Below, piece after piece: positions 43,887-52,929 of a DNA stretch of 64,000 nucleotides (position 1 is the first letter of the stretch; every line of letters begins with the position of its first letter). Made by a program: the position numbers and the translations under genes. Source of the stretch: PNNG01 sp046291695 (GTDB lineage Bacteria; Bacteroidota; Bacteroidia; UBA7662). The DNA is taken from assembly GCA_046291695.1 (NCBI GenBank), contig JBKBSO010000018.1, positions 3,221 to 67,220 on the forward strand, read 5' to 3'. The notes beneath the pieces were generated by a model. That model was not told where the DNA came from, made no database searches, and saw nothing but the letters and a program-made list of their open reading frames with translations.

Positions 43887-45389
43887 TTATACCACTCCGT
43901 GCATGAGCTTGTTAAGTCGCTTGCTTAACAACATGATGAGAATGGAAATACCTACCAAAACAAATCCGATATTAGAGAATACAGATACATAGGTATTAAG
44001 CCCTTCTTCTAGACTTAAAACAACACCATCTTCACCTCCTGTAATAGCGGCAATTTTGCCAGCTACAAAATTGGCAATGGCAAAACTTAGGAACCAGCCA
44101 CCCATGGCTGTACCGGCTATGTTTTTTGGGGCCAACTTGGTTACCATCGACAAGCCAATCGGCGACAAGAATAGCTCTCCGGTTGTATGCAGTAGGTATA
44201 AAACCAGTAAAGTAACCAGTGGTACTTTGAAATCGTCAGCAAATTGTACCGCGATAATGGTCACCAAAAAGCCCAAGCCAAGCTGCAGTATACCATAGGC
44301 AAACTTCATCGGGATGCTCGGGTTGCGTCCAATAGCAGTTAGCTTTACCCACATAATTGAAAATATAGAACCAAAGATGATGATGAAGGCAGGGTTAAAG
44401 AACTGCGTCATCGATGCTGGCATCTCCCAGCCGAAAATAAAGCGATCTACATTTCTGTCGGCAAACAATGTTAGTGAGGTTCCTGCTTGCTCAAAGCATG
44501 CCCAAAAGGCAATGTTGATGATCATAAAAAGCACCAAGGCAATCATCCGGTCTTTCCAAACACCTCCTTCTTTAACGCCTGCCATTATTAGGCTGTAAGC
44601 TACGTATCCGAAAATGGCTAGAAGCAAATAGTCCATGATTTGGTTTTGGCTAATCAGAAAATAGCAAAGCGGAATAAAGAGTAAGGAACCGAAAACGATG
44701 AGGTGAATCATGTTCAAGGGGCCAACGACTTTTTTCAATCCTGCTTCACGAAACTCTAAACCCGGTGCATGACCATAATGATGACGCCCGGTCCAAAAAA
44801 TGAGTAAACCTGCGAGCATACCAAAGCCTGCTAAACCAAATCCATATTTAAAGCCATAGGTTTCTCCTATATAAGCTACCACTGTGGTGGCCAGAAGCGC
44901 TCCTATATTAATGCCTATATAAAAAATGGTGAATCCCGAATCTCGCCGTGGATCACCATCTTCGTACAGTTTACCTACAATGGTAGAAATATTGGCTTTG
45001 AAATAACCATTTCCTATGATGATGGCACCCATGCCAATCAACAGCCAGGTTTCGTTTCCTCCTAAAATCATAAATTCACCAATGGCCATGAGTACAGCAC
45101 CCAGCAAAATAGCAAATCTGTAGCCAAGAAACTGGTCCGCTAATCGTCCACCCAGAACCGGAGCGGCATAAACCAATGCCGTATAGGAACCATAAATTAA
45201 CGAAGCTTCAGCATCGCCTTTCATTAGCGACTTTACAAGATACAAAGTGAGTAAAACGCGCATGCCGTAGTAGCAGAAGCGTTCCCACATCTCGGAGAAG
45301 AATAAGGTATACAAGCCACTTGGATGCCCCAATGCATTTACATTCACATCGGGTGCAGCACCTAGCTTGCTCTTTTTCATGTCTTTCAT
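43887..45389 (-). CDS. POT family proton-dependent peptide transporter
   Basis: A 500-residue major facilitator protein with about 12-14 membrane helices that imports di- and tripeptides with protons. The N-terminal GLYTLFFSEMWERFCYYGMR contains the ExxER-type motif (here EMWER) of the POT family, and GGRLADQFLGYRFAILLGA and FTIFYIGINIGALLA are the PTR2 signature regions. It is separated by 72 bp from the DPP-IV-type peptidase gene upstream on the same strand; together they suggest extracellular or periplasmic release of dipeptides followed by uptake. Confidence 0.95.
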   Translation of the reverse strand: MKDMKKSKLGAAPDVNVNALGHPSGLYTLFFSEMWERFCYYGMRVLLTLYLVKSLMKGDAEASLIYGSYTALVYAAPVLGGRLADQFLGYRFAILLGAVLMAIGEFMILGGNETWLLIGMGAIIIGNGYFKANISTIVGKLYEDGDPRRDSGFTIFYIGINIGALLATTVVAYIGETYGFKYGFGLAGFGMLAGLLIFWTGRHHYGHAPGLEFREAGLKKVVGPLNMIHLIVFGSLLFIPLCYFLISQNQIMDYLLLAIFGYVAYSLIMAGVKEGGVWKDRMIALVLFMIINIAFWACFEQAGTSLTLFADRNVDRFIFGWEMPASMTQFFNPAFIIIFGSIFSIMWVKLTAIGRNPSIPMKFAYGILQLGLGFLVTIIAVQFADDFKVPLVTLLVLYLLHTTGELFLSPIGLSMVTKLAPKNIAGTAMGGWFLSFAIANFVAGKIAAITGGEDGVVLSLEEGLNTYVSVFSNIGFVLVGISILIMLLSKRLNKLMHGVV

Positions 45390-45461
45390 AAATAGTGTTT
45401 AGGAGTCAACAAGCTCAAATCTATAAAATAAATATGCTTTACCACCAGCTAGCCCAAAAAA

Positions 45462-47660
45462 CTAAAGTTTTTCATTTAAAAAAGCCGTGATCTTGGTGAA
45501 CAGCTGCAATCTGGTCATGCCACCATAAATGCCATGATCTTTATCTGTATAGGCCATAAACTCAAACTGTTTGTTGGCATTTACCAGTCGGTCTACCATT
45601 ACCAACGCATTCTGGAAGTGCACATTATCGTCGGCAGTTCCATGAATGAGCAGGTAGTTGCCTTGTAGCTTATCGGCATGGGTTGAGGGTGAATTATCGT
45701 CGTAACCTGAAGCATTTTCCTGGGGTGTACGCATATAACGTTCGGTATAAATAGTATCATAAAAACGCCAGTTGATTACTGGAGCCACGGCAACAGCAGT
45801 TTTGAATATCCCTGCACCCTTGGTGATGGCCAGAGAACTCATATAGCCACCATAACTCCAGCCAAACATAGCAATTCGATCGCGGTCAATGTAAGGCTGT
45901 GTACCTAAGTAGCGTGCAGCTGCAATCTGATCTTCAAGTTCGTACTTGCCTAGTTGCTGATACGTAGCTTTTTTAAAGGACACACCTCGGTAACCCGTAC
46001 CCCGGTTATCTACAGATACCACCACATAGCCCTGTTGGGCCAGATACTGAAACCACATATAGTATTGGCCAAAGCTGGCATCGACGGTTTGACTACCAGG
46101 ACCACCGTATACAAACATCAGCACTGGGTATTTTTTCTTGGGGTTAAAGTTCGCCGGTTTAATCATGTAAGCATTCAAGCGGGTTCCTTCACCATTGTCG
46201 ATTTCAAAAAATTCCTTTTTAGAGAGCGCATGCTTGGCGAGTCTTTCACGCAAGGCTGCGTTATCTTCCAGAACCCGCAGACGATTGCCATCGTCTTTAT
46301 GCAGACTTACTGTAAGTGGACTATTGGCATCGGTATGAAACAGTAAGAAATAGCTGAAATCTTTGCTAAAGCTGGCACTGTGTTTACCGCGTCCCGGACT
46401 AAGTTTAACGGCATCGCCTTTCAAGTTAGCTTTATAAATGGTACGTTCCATAGGTGTGGGGTAAGCAGAAGCATAAAAAATGCTACCATCGCTCTCTCTG
46501 AGTCCATAAAAATTGGTGACTTCATATTCGCCACTTGTGAGGGTTTGCAGTAGCTCGCCTTCCATAGAATAAAGGTAAAGCTGGTTGTAACCCGAACGTT
46601 CGCTGCTCCAGATGAAACGCTTTTTATCGCTTAAGAAATTAAGGTCATCGTGTACATCTACCCATTGCTCACTGGTTTCGGTGAGTATGACGCGTGTTTG
46701 GCCGCTTTGGGCATCAATGGCCATAAGTTCTAATTTATTTTGATGACGATTGAGTCGTTGCATCCAGGCAGTACTGGCATCGGCAGTCCAACCTGCCCGG
46801 GCAATGTATTGGTCATTTTCACTTCCGGTAGCGACTTCCGAATGCTGCATACTTCCCAAATCGCAAATAAACAGCTTTACCGTAGCATTTTTTTCCCCTG
46901 CTTTGGGGTATTTGAAGGTATAATTGGTAGGGTAGAGGCCATCGTAGATGGGCATAACAAACTCAGGAACGGCCCTTTCATCAAATTTGTAATAGAGGAT
47001 TTTTTTGCTGTCGGGCGACCAAAAAAAAGCGCGTGTGAAGCCAAATTCTTCTTCATATACCCAATCGGTGCCTCCATTGATGATTTCATTCATTTTGCCA
47101 TCAAAGGTCAATTGCGTTTCGGTATAATTACTGAGGTTGGTAACAAAAATATTGTTGTCGCGCATAAAGGCTAGTTGCTTTCCATCGGGTGAAAAGCTGG
47201 CGTAAGCCTGCTTGCCATTTGGTGACAGTGCTCGGATTTCTCTTGTTGTACGATTGAAAATGAAATTGTTTTCACGCGAAGAGTATCGATAAATTTTTTC
47301 CCGCTGGGTACTTAACAATACCAGATTTTCATCTTCGCTAAGAAGGTATCCCGAAAATTGGATAGGTTTGGTTGAATCTTTTGGGGTAAGCCAAGCGGTG
47401 CGTACTAGGGTGTCGATCGCCGCGCCGCTTTCGTAGTTGTAAATCACAATGCTGGTTTCCTGGCCGTAAACTATGCTGGCGTAGTGTTTGCCATCTTTCA
47501 ATGAATTTACACCATATACCGAGCGTTGCCCGAATTTATTTGAAGCGAAAATATCCTCGAGCTTTAATGACTCGGCTTTCGGCTTTTTAGAACGGGCCTC
47601 TAATGTGAGGCTTGTAGTGACGAGGCTGACTAACAGCAGACTAAGAAAAATCCTTTGCAT
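45462..47660 (-). CDS. Dipeptidyl peptidase IV-type S9B peptidase
   Basis: A 732-residue exported serine peptidase that removes dipeptides, usually after Pro or Ala, from the N-terminus of peptides. A signal peptide is followed by an eight-bladed-propeller type DPPIV_N domain (including DWVYEEEFGFTRAFFWSPDS, with the EE pair that binds the substrate N-terminus) and an alpha/beta-hydrolase domain with Ser602 in GWSYGGYMS, Asp677 in HGTADDNVH and His709 in DKDHGIYGG. All catalytic residues are present. It precedes the POT peptide transporter gene on the same strand, matching a combined peptide-use pathway. Confidence 0.95.
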   Translation of the reverse strand: MQRIFLSLLLVSLVTTSLTLEARSKKPKAESLKLEDIFASNKFGQRSVYGVNSLKDGKHYASIVYGQETSIVIYNYESGAAIDTLVRTAWLTPKDSTKPIQFSGYLLSEDENLVLLSTQREKIYRYSSRENNFIFNRTTREIRALSPNGKQAYASFSPDGKQLAFMRDNNIFVTNLSNYTETQLTFDGKMNEIINGGTDWVYEEEFGFTRAFFWSPDSKKILYYKFDERAVPEFVMPIYDGLYPTNYTFKYPKAGEKNATVKLFICDLGSMQHSEVATGSENDQYIARAGWTADASTAWMQRLNRHQNKLELMAIDAQSGQTRVILTETSEQWVDVHDDLNFLSDKKRFIWSSERSGYNQLYLYSMEGELLQTLTSGEYEVTNFYGLRESDGSIFYASAYPTPMERTIYKANLKGDAVKLSPGRGKHSASFSKDFSYFLLFHTDANSPLTVSLHKDDGNRLRVLEDNAALRERLAKHALSKKEFFEIDNGEGTRLNAYMIKPANFNPKKKYPVLMFVYGGPGSQTVDASFGQYYMWFQYLAQQGYVVVSVDNRGTGYRGVSFKKATYQQLGKYELEDQIAAARYLGTQPYIDRDRIAMFGWSYGGYMSSLAITKGAGIFKTAVAVAPVINWRFYDTIYTERYMRTPQENASGYDDNSPSTHADKLQGNYLLIHGTADDNVHFQNALVMVDRLVNANKQFEFMAYTDKDHGIYGGMTRLQLFTKITAFLNEKL

Positions 47661-47740
47661 CTTGCTTTATTTTGCAGGCCTAAGGTAAAAAATTCGAAGG
47701 CAAGCAGGTTCAATAAGCAGAAAAAAGCAGAAAAAACTAC

Positions 47741-48412
47741 TCAGTAACGTTGATAAAGCGATATGCCGAGCCGTATCCCAAGGGCTAAGTGTGGCCGCAG
47801 AAAGTTGCCTTCACGCTGATCGCCTCCCCAACGCTCATCAAATAAAATCGGGGTAGGGAAGAGGGCTTCCGGACTATGTTCTAGTTGTACATATCGCATA
47901 CCCAAGCCAGCAAAGGCATCGATAACCATGAAATAGTTGATGGTAAACTGATATCCAGCCTTTAGGGCACCTCCAATGACATCCCGTTCAATGCGCGATT
48001 CGGTAAAATTATATAGTGCACCGTCTCTGAAAAGGGTGCTGTTTTCGCGCTTGTATCTTTCCTGAACAAAAAAGCCCTCACCTGCTAAGTACCAAGCCGC
48101 TGCATCTGAGGGCATGCCAGGATAAATCCGTATTTCAGCGCGCATTCGTCTGGTCTGGTGGTTGATTTTTCCGGCATTGTGGTTGAAAAAAGCCAGATAA
48201 GGAAAGGGTAGGTTGTATTCGAGCTGCACTGACCAATTATCATGTGGTTGAAATTCGAAACCAATAGAAGCTCCTGGTGTGTATGGATCAAAAAGTGTAA
48301 GGGGGGCTATTTTGGGGATGAGCATTTCACTAAACCCACGCTTCCACTGAGCATTTGCTGAATGCCAGCTGCACAAACCGAATAGCAACGAAACAAGAGA
48401 CAAATGACGCAT
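47741..48412 (-). CDS. Outer-membrane-type beta-barrel protein of unknown function
   Basis: A 223-residue protein with a signal peptide (MRHLSLVSLLFGLCSWHSANAQ) and an amphipathic beta pattern (ASIGFEFQPHDNWSVQLEYN, RRMRAEIRIYPGM, GGALKAGYQFTINYFMVIDAFAGLGM) ending HLALGIRLGISLYQRY with a terminal aromatic residue, the layout of small eight-strand outer membrane proteins; similar to DUF3575-type proteins. I chose the ATG at 48412 because the signal peptide starts there; the longer frame to 48619 adds 69 residues of no recognisable type. A ligand or function is not evident. Confidence 0.65.
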   Translation of the reverse strand: MRHLSLVSLLFGLCSWHSANAQWKRGFSEMLIPKIAPLTLFDPYTPGASIGFEFQPHDNWSVQLEYNLPFPYLAFFNHNAGKINHQTRRMRAEIRIYPGMPSDAAAWYLAGEGFFVQERYKRENSTLFRDGALYNFTESRIERDVIGGALKAGYQFTINYFMVIDAFAGLGMRYVQLEHSPEALFPTPILFDERWGGDQREGNFLRPHLALGIRLGISLYQRY

Positions 48413-48632
48413 GCCACAAAGTTGCGTAATATTTCTGATTATAGGAAACTTTCCCAAATCAGGAATAAATTTCTTTTGACGGCCTTTCTGCCAGGTTCCA
48501 GAAGAGAAAGGGCAGGACGATCGTTCAATGGCTTCACGCCTTATGAATTTTGCTGCAGATTTTGCAGAAATTACAATTTTCTTTGGCCCATATCCCCTGC
48601 CTTTCCAATGCTGAATCATCAGTCCTGTTTCA

Positions 48633-49000
48633 ATGTCGTTTAGTTAAGCTTTGGATACACTCCATGCGCATTGGATTCCTGAATTGAGCTCTTGGGGATG
48701 CGACCCCGTCGGGGTCGGTTGGTAGAATTGTGCTTTTGTTTCTATAAATTTGGCACCCCCTCGGGGTGCTGTATTTCGGTTTAAACCAAAACGTTCAAGG
48801 GATATTCAGCTGAAAAGTTGGAAATGACCCCAACGGGGTCAAATCTTTATAGCGATGAAAAGTATTTTTTGTACAAACGACCCTGAAGGGGGCGCTTATG
48901 TCCATTACCCATACGAAAAAACATCACTGCTGCCACAATCAAAGATTTGATCAAAAAAAAACATCAATACGATGGCCTTTTAGGCTTAACTAAACGACAT
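48633..49000. repeat. REP-like palindrome cluster bounded by 17-bp inverted repeats
   Basis: ATGTCGTTTAGTTAAGC (48633-48649) recurs as its exact reverse complement at 48984-49000. Between them lie three GC-rich hairpins in otherwise AT-rich DNA: CGACCCC-GTC-GGGGTCG (48701-48717), GCACCCC-CTC-GGGGTGC (48753-48769) and TGACCCC-AAC-GGGGTCA (48825-48841), with a weaker ACCCT/AGGGG at 48880-48891. This is the look of REP/BIME elements mobilised by RAYT transposases, but no transposase gene lies in this window. Confidence 0.8.
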
Positions 49001-49105
49001 GGAATCCTGTTTCTGGAGTTATACTTCAAATAGACTTAGCCCAAAGCATGAATCCCGAATCCCTGCGGCCCGCTGGATTTCGCTTCACGCTATTTAGATA
49101 AAAAA

Positions 49106-49131
49106 AGGCTACTCCCTCCCGGAAGTAGCCT
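49106..49131 (-). terminator. Terminator of the DUF4625 lipoprotein gene
   Basis: AGGCTACT (49106-49113) pairs with AGTAGCCT (49124-49131); the minus strand then has a run of T residues (49106-49101). Confidence 0.75.
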
Positions 49132-49153
49132 ACACACACACTTAATGAACAAC

Positions 49154-49567
49154 TCAGTCGATATGTAATTCTATCACGACTGGTGTAGCAGCGTTTCCTG
49201 CGGCATCGGTAGCTTCGATGGTAATGTGATAATCACCATGCTCAGCATCGGCAGGAATAACTATATCTTCTGAAAGGTTGAAAGAAGTCCCAGAAATGGT
49301 GTAAACTTTTGCCCATTCCCATTCCCCTTCTCCACTTACACGATGGCTGTGACCGCCTGCCTCGTGAATGTCGATTTTGGCACTTAGTAATTCTGTGTCA
49401 TCCGTAATCAGGGCACGAATATTAATGGTTTCACCAGGCTCCTTGTCGATGTGATCGTTAGCCGGTTGAGTTACCGTAATTATTGGGGCTTGTGTATCAG
49501 GAGTTTCTTTTTTACAAGCCGAAAGGCCAATAACAGCAACTGCTGCAAGCATCATAAACTTTTTCAT
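49154..49567 (-). CDS. DUF4625 lipoprotein
   Basis: A 137-residue lipoprotein of the DUF4625 family, Bacteroidota-specific. The lipobox is GLSACKKE (Cys about residue 19). The mature part is one Ig-like beta domain (ITVTQPANDHIDKEPGETIN; LSAKIDIHEAGGHSHR; TIEATDAAGNAATPVVI). The His-rich loop HEAGGHSHR could bind a metal. I chose ATG 49567 because the signal sequence starts there; the longer frame would run through the upstream palindromes. Two GCAAC-N3-GTTGC palindromes directly upstream suggest tight transcription control. Confidence 0.85.
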   Translation of the reverse strand: MKKFMMLAAVAVIGLSACKKETPDTQAPIITVTQPANDHIDKEPGETINIRALITDDTELLSAKIDIHEAGGHSHRVSGEGEWEWAKVYTISGTSFNLSEDIVIPADAEHGDYHITIEATDAAGNAATPVVIELHID

Positions 49568-49588
49568 ACGATAGATTTTTTCTTTAAC

Positions 49589-49632
49589 GCAACAAAGTTG
49601 CAGAAAGTTTTTCAATTATGCAACAGTGTTGC
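49589..49632 (-). promoter_or_regulatory. Two palindromic operator-like sites upstream of the DUF4625 gene
   Basis: GCAACAAAGTTGC (49589-49601) and GCAACAGTGTTGC (49620-49632) are both GCAAC-N3-GTTGC. Their centres are 31 bp apart, about three helical turns, and they begin 22 and 53 bp before the start codon. The pattern suggests a dimeric repressor or activator binding the same face of DNA; its identity is unknown, and a metal-responsive Fur/Zur-type regulator is one possibility given the His-rich product. Confidence 0.5.
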
Positions 49633-49636
49633 AATA

Positions 49637-49668
49637 AAAAAAGGCTCGCCAAACAGCGAGCCTTTTTT
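49637..49668 (-). terminator. Intrinsic terminator of dnaK
   Basis: AAAAAAGGCTCGC (49637-49649), loop CAAACA, GCGAGCCTTTTTT (49656-49668): a perfect stem with a T run on the minus strand, 17 bp after the dnaK stop. Confidence 0.9.
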
Positions 49669-49684
49669 ACTAGGAGAAGCAAGA

Positions 49685-51580
49685 TTATTTTACCTCTTCG
49701 TAATCTACATCGGTAACGTCGTCGGTTTTACCACTGCCTTCGGCCGATGCTTGTGGACCTTCTTGTTCGCCAGCTTCTTGAGTGGCCTTATACATATCGG
49801 CAGAAGCTGCTTCCCAGGCAGTATTCAAAGCAGCCATGGCTGTGTCAATACCAGCAAGATCGCGTGCAGTATGTGCAGTTTTCAATTGCTCAAGGGCTGA
49901 TTCAATGGCGGTTTTCTTTTCTGCTGGAATTTTGTCGCCATACTCCTTTAATTGCTTTTCGGTGCTGAAGATTAGGTTATCGGCCATGTTGATTTTCTCA
50001 GCCTCCTCTTTCATCTGCTTATCTTTTTCGGCATTAGCAGCAGCTTCCTGACGCATTTTTTCTATGTCTTCCTTGCTTAATCCCGAGCTTGCCTCAATGC
50101 GTATTTTTTGCTCCTTGCCAGTCGCCTTGTCCTTAGCCGATACATTAAGGATTCCGTTGGCATCAATATCGAAGGTCACTTCAATTTGAGGCACGCCACG
50201 TGGTGCAGGCGGGATACCATCTAAATGGAAGCGTCCAATAGTTTTGTTGTCATTAGCCATGGCACGCTCACCTTGCAGTACATGTATTTCTACTGAAGGC
50301 TGATTGTCGGCAGCCGTGCTAAATACCTGGCTCTTTTTAACTGGAATCGTTGTGTTCGATTCAATCAAACGGGTCATTACATTACCCATGGTTTCTATAC
50401 CTAGTGAAAGGGGCGTAACGTCGAGCAGAAGGACACCATCCACATCTCCAGTGAGTACACCTCCTTGAATGGCTGCACCAATGGCTACTACCTCGTCGGG
50501 GTTAACCCCTTTTGATGGCTTTTTACCGAAGAACTGTTCTACTACTTCCTGAATTTTAGGGATACGGGTTGATCCGCCCACCAAAATAACTTCGTCGATT
50601 TCACTTACATTGTAGCCCGAATCTTTCAAGGCTTGCTTACATGGCTCCAATGTACGCTGCACCAACTTGTCAGCCAATTGCTCAAACTTAGCCCGGCTGA
50701 GCTTTTTTACCATGTGTCGTGGCACATTGTCCACTACAGTTACGTAAGGTAGATTGATTTCGGTTTCACTTGAGCTTGAGAGTTCGATTTTGGCTTTTTC
50801 TGCAGCTTCTTTCAATCGCTGTAAAGCCATGGGGTCTTTGGTGAGGTCTACACCTTCGTCGTTTTTGAATTCTTGCGCCAACCATTCAATGATCACCTGG
50901 TCGAAATCGTCGCCACCGAGGTGGGTATCACCGTTAGTAGCCTTTACTTCAAATACACCATCGCCTAATTCCAAAATAGAAATATCGAAGGTGCCACCGC
51001 CCAAATCGAATACGGCTATTTTAAGGTCAGCATTTTTCTTGTCTAGTCCGTAAGCCAAAGCTGCCGCCGTTGGCTCGTTCACGATACGAGCCACTTTTAA
51101 TCCGGCAATTTCACCGGCTTCTTTGGTCGCCTGACGCTGGGCATCATTAAAATAGGCCGGAACTGTAATTACAGCTTCATTTACGTCATGTCCCAGGTAA
51201 TCCTCAGCCGTCTTCTTCATTTTTTGCAAGGTCATGGCCGAAATTTCCTGTGGCGTATACAGCTTGTCATCAATTTGTACACGGGGTGTATCGTTGTCGC
51301 CCTTATTTACTTGGTAGGCTACATACTTGAGCTCTGAACTTACTTCTGAATGTTTGCGACCCATAAAGCGCTTGATGGAAGCAAGGGTTTTTTGTGGGTT
51401 GGTAATGGCCTGACGTTTAGCAGGGTCACCAACTTTAATTTCGCCATTTGGCATGAACGCCACTACAGATGGGGTTGTACGACGGCCTTCGCTGTTGGGG
51501 ATAACTACATATTCGTTCCCCTCCATTACGGCCACACACGAGTTGGTAGTGCCTAAGTCAATTCCAATAATCTTTTTCAT
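49685..51580 (-). CDS. dnaK: Molecular chaperone DnaK (Hsp70)
   Basis: ATP-driven chaperone for nascent and stress-damaged proteins. The 631-residue protein starts MKKIIGIDLGTTNSCVAVMEG and has the further Hsp70 signatures IAVFDLGGGTFDIS, IVNEPTAAALAYGLD and VILVGGSTRIPKIQ, the substrate-domain DVTPLSLGIETMG, and an acidic C-terminal DDVTDVDYEEVK. It is monocistronic: no grpE or dnaJ follows, and a terminator comes directly after. A 7-bp inverted repeat lies 26 bp upstream of the start; no CIRCE element was seen. Confidence 0.98.
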   Translation of the reverse strand: MKKIIGIDLGTTNSCVAVMEGNEYVVIPNSEGRRTTPSVVAFMPNGEIKVGDPAKRQAITNPQKTLASIKRFMGRKHSEVSSELKYVAYQVNKGDNDTPRVQIDDKLYTPQEISAMTLQKMKKTAEDYLGHDVNEAVITVPAYFNDAQRQATKEAGEIAGLKVARIVNEPTAAALAYGLDKKNADLKIAVFDLGGGTFDISILELGDGVFEVKATNGDTHLGGDDFDQVIIEWLAQEFKNDEGVDLTKDPMALQRLKEAAEKAKIELSSSSETEINLPYVTVVDNVPRHMVKKLSRAKFEQLADKLVQRTLEPCKQALKDSGYNVSEIDEVILVGGSTRIPKIQEVVEQFFGKKPSKGVNPDEVVAIGAAIQGGVLTGDVDGVLLLDVTPLSLGIETMGNVMTRLIESNTTIPVKKSQVFSTAADNQPSVEIHVLQGERAMANDNKTIGRFHLDGIPPAPRGVPQIEVTFDIDANGILNVSAKDKATGKEQKIRIEASSGLSKEDIEKMRQEAAANAEKDKQMKEEAEKINMADNLIFSTEKQLKEYGDKIPAEKKTAIESALEQLKTAHTARDLAGIDTAMAALNTAWEAASADMYKATQEAGEQEGPQASAEGSGKTDDVTDVDYEEVK

Positions 51581-51605
51581 GTTCGTTTATTTTTCCCTCA
51601 GGATT

Positions 51606-51624
51606 TTTTAGTGTTTGACTAAAA
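51606..51624 (-). promoter_or_regulatory. Inverted repeat upstream of dnaK
   Basis: TTTTAGT-GTTTG-ACTAAAA, a perfect 7-bp inverted repeat ending 26 bp before the dnaK start. It differs from CIRCE in sequence and length. It could be an operator or a small leader hairpin. Confidence 0.3.
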
Positions 51625-51753
51625 GTGCTCAACAAAAATGCCATTGGCTCAAAAAGGGATTGATTGCCGAAATTTTGGCACAAAGCTGACAAGGATGGGA
51701 GAAAACGCCTGACAAAGGTGTCAGATTGGCAGTGTTAAGGAGATGAATGAGGA

Positions 51754-52824
51754 CTAGGGAACAAAACGTAATTGCGGGTATCGAAGTCGCAAACTATCAA
51801 CACCTACACCTCCAAGGGCTTCCCTGTAAAACGGACTGCTAAACGGATAATTTGGATCAGCCAAGGTTTGTTGTATATTGGGTATGCTCCTCCTAGAGGC
51901 GAAAATGCCAATGCCATTATTTACGTTGGTGTAAGTGGGGCGTACGTCAACAATGCTTGAGCTCGGACGATTAATTTGCAAAAAAGTAAAAAACTCTTCG
52001 TCGGCAAAGTCAAAAATGAACAGCGTGCCTCTCAAACGACGATTGACATCTTCATTTATTGGAATTACACCATTCATATAAGCAAACATGCTGCGGCCGT
52101 TCAAACGGTGTTCTACGCGTTCATTATTGCTTACATTCCTGAAGGTTTGGTTTATAAAGGGTCGGTAATCGACCGATTTTCGAACCAAGGTCGGTGTATC
52201 TCCGGGAGTTGTTGTAAATCTATTCCATTCGTCGTAAATAACACGAATGGTGATGTCGTAACTCTTAGCGTTGCTCGGAGCAATGAAAGTAATGGGCGAA
52301 ACTACACTACTCCAGTTGAGGCCCCTAAAGCTTGGTGGTACCGGGCCTCCTGGCGGCAAACCGTTGGGCAGGCTTAGGGTGTTGCCAATTGGCTGTACTT
52401 CAGCTGTTACTGTTTCGCCGAAAGGTGTGTTAATCACCAGACGATAGGTGCTGGATGGGTCGAGTTGCCCACTATTGTAGCGGTATAAAATCATATCAGG
52501 ACTATGAAAAATCCCTTCACCCAATATTGAGGTATCGATTTCTTGCAAGGGTGTGCTACTGACAACGTTATTGTTTAGAATTCTGTCGATGCGAACATCG
52601 AGGTTCTGATAATAAATGGAATCCTTAATTTGGGCGATTATAAAGGCACTTCTTTCCGGGTCGAGAAAAGCTTTGTGGATGCGAATATAATGCGTTGAGT
52701 CACCTGGGTTAAGCAAGCCGATTACTAAAGTCGTGTCTTTCCAATCGGCATTGATGTCGATGTCGGTAGAGCAAGCTTGGACAAAACTTGCAAAAACGAG
52801 AGCCAGGAGCCAGATTTTCTTCAT
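51754..52824 (-). CDS. DUF4249 lipoprotein
   Basis: A 356-residue lipoprotein of the DUF4249 type, common in Bacteroidota and often encoded with TonB receptors. The lipobox is FVQACSTD (Cys18), followed by a beta-rich N-terminal domain (WKDTTLVIGLLNPGDSTHYI, SIYYQNLDVRIDRI) and a long C-terminal part with DYRPFINQTFRNVS and HRLNGRSMFAYM. No TonB receptor adjoins it here. Function unknown; a location on the periplasmic or outer surface of the outer membrane is likely from the lipobox. Confidence 0.8.
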   Translation of the reverse strand: MKKIWLLALVFASFVQACSTDIDINADWKDTTLVIGLLNPGDSTHYIRIHKAFLDPERSAFIIAQIKDSIYYQNLDVRIDRILNNNVVSSTPLQEIDTSILGEGIFHSPDMILYRYNSGQLDPSSTYRLVINTPFGETVTAEVQPIGNTLSLPNGLPPGGPVPPSFRGLNWSSVVSPITFIAPSNAKSYDITIRVIYDEWNRFTTTPGDTPTLVRKSVDYRPFINQTFRNVSNNERVEHRLNGRSMFAYMNGVIPINEDVNRRLRGTLFIFDFADEEFFTFLQINRPSSSIVDVRPTYTNVNNGIGIFASRRSIPNIQQTLADPNYPFSSPFYREALGGVGVDSLRLRYPQLRFVP

Positions 52825-52869
52825 AGGGAGCCAAATATACGGGCAAGAAATGCAATTTCAGCCGGGTTG

Positions 52870-52888
52870 TTTAACAAGTTTTGTTAAA
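52870..52888. promoter_or_regulatory. Palindrome in the divergent DUF4249-panB intergenic region
   Basis: TTTAACAA-GTT-TTGTTAAA, a perfect 8-bp inverted repeat with a 3-bp spacer, 46 bp upstream of the DUF4249 start and 70 bp upstream of panB. The position fits an operator for either or both divergent genes. Confidence 0.35.
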
Positions 52889-52929
52889 TGATGTTGTGAT
52901 GACATTCGGTTTATGTGCGTATAAATTGC

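Larger units (their letters stand above)
48413..49153. other. 741-bp gene-free stretch with repeat cluster
   Basis: No convincing gene is seen here. It contains the REP-like cluster at 48633-49000, a hairpin terminator at 49106-49131 and some AT-rich DNA. Short frames in it overlap the repeats and lack family features. Confidence 0.7.

Noticed and set aside
48880..48891. Fourth REP hairpin in the repeat cluster
   Set aside because: CCCTGAAGGG-type symmetry is short and lacks the CCCC-N3-GGGG design of the other three; listed only as weak.
51581..51640. CIRCE element (HrcA site) before dnaK
   Set aside because: The inverted repeat present is TTTTAGT...ACTAAAA, not TTAGCACTC-N9-GAGTGCTAA.
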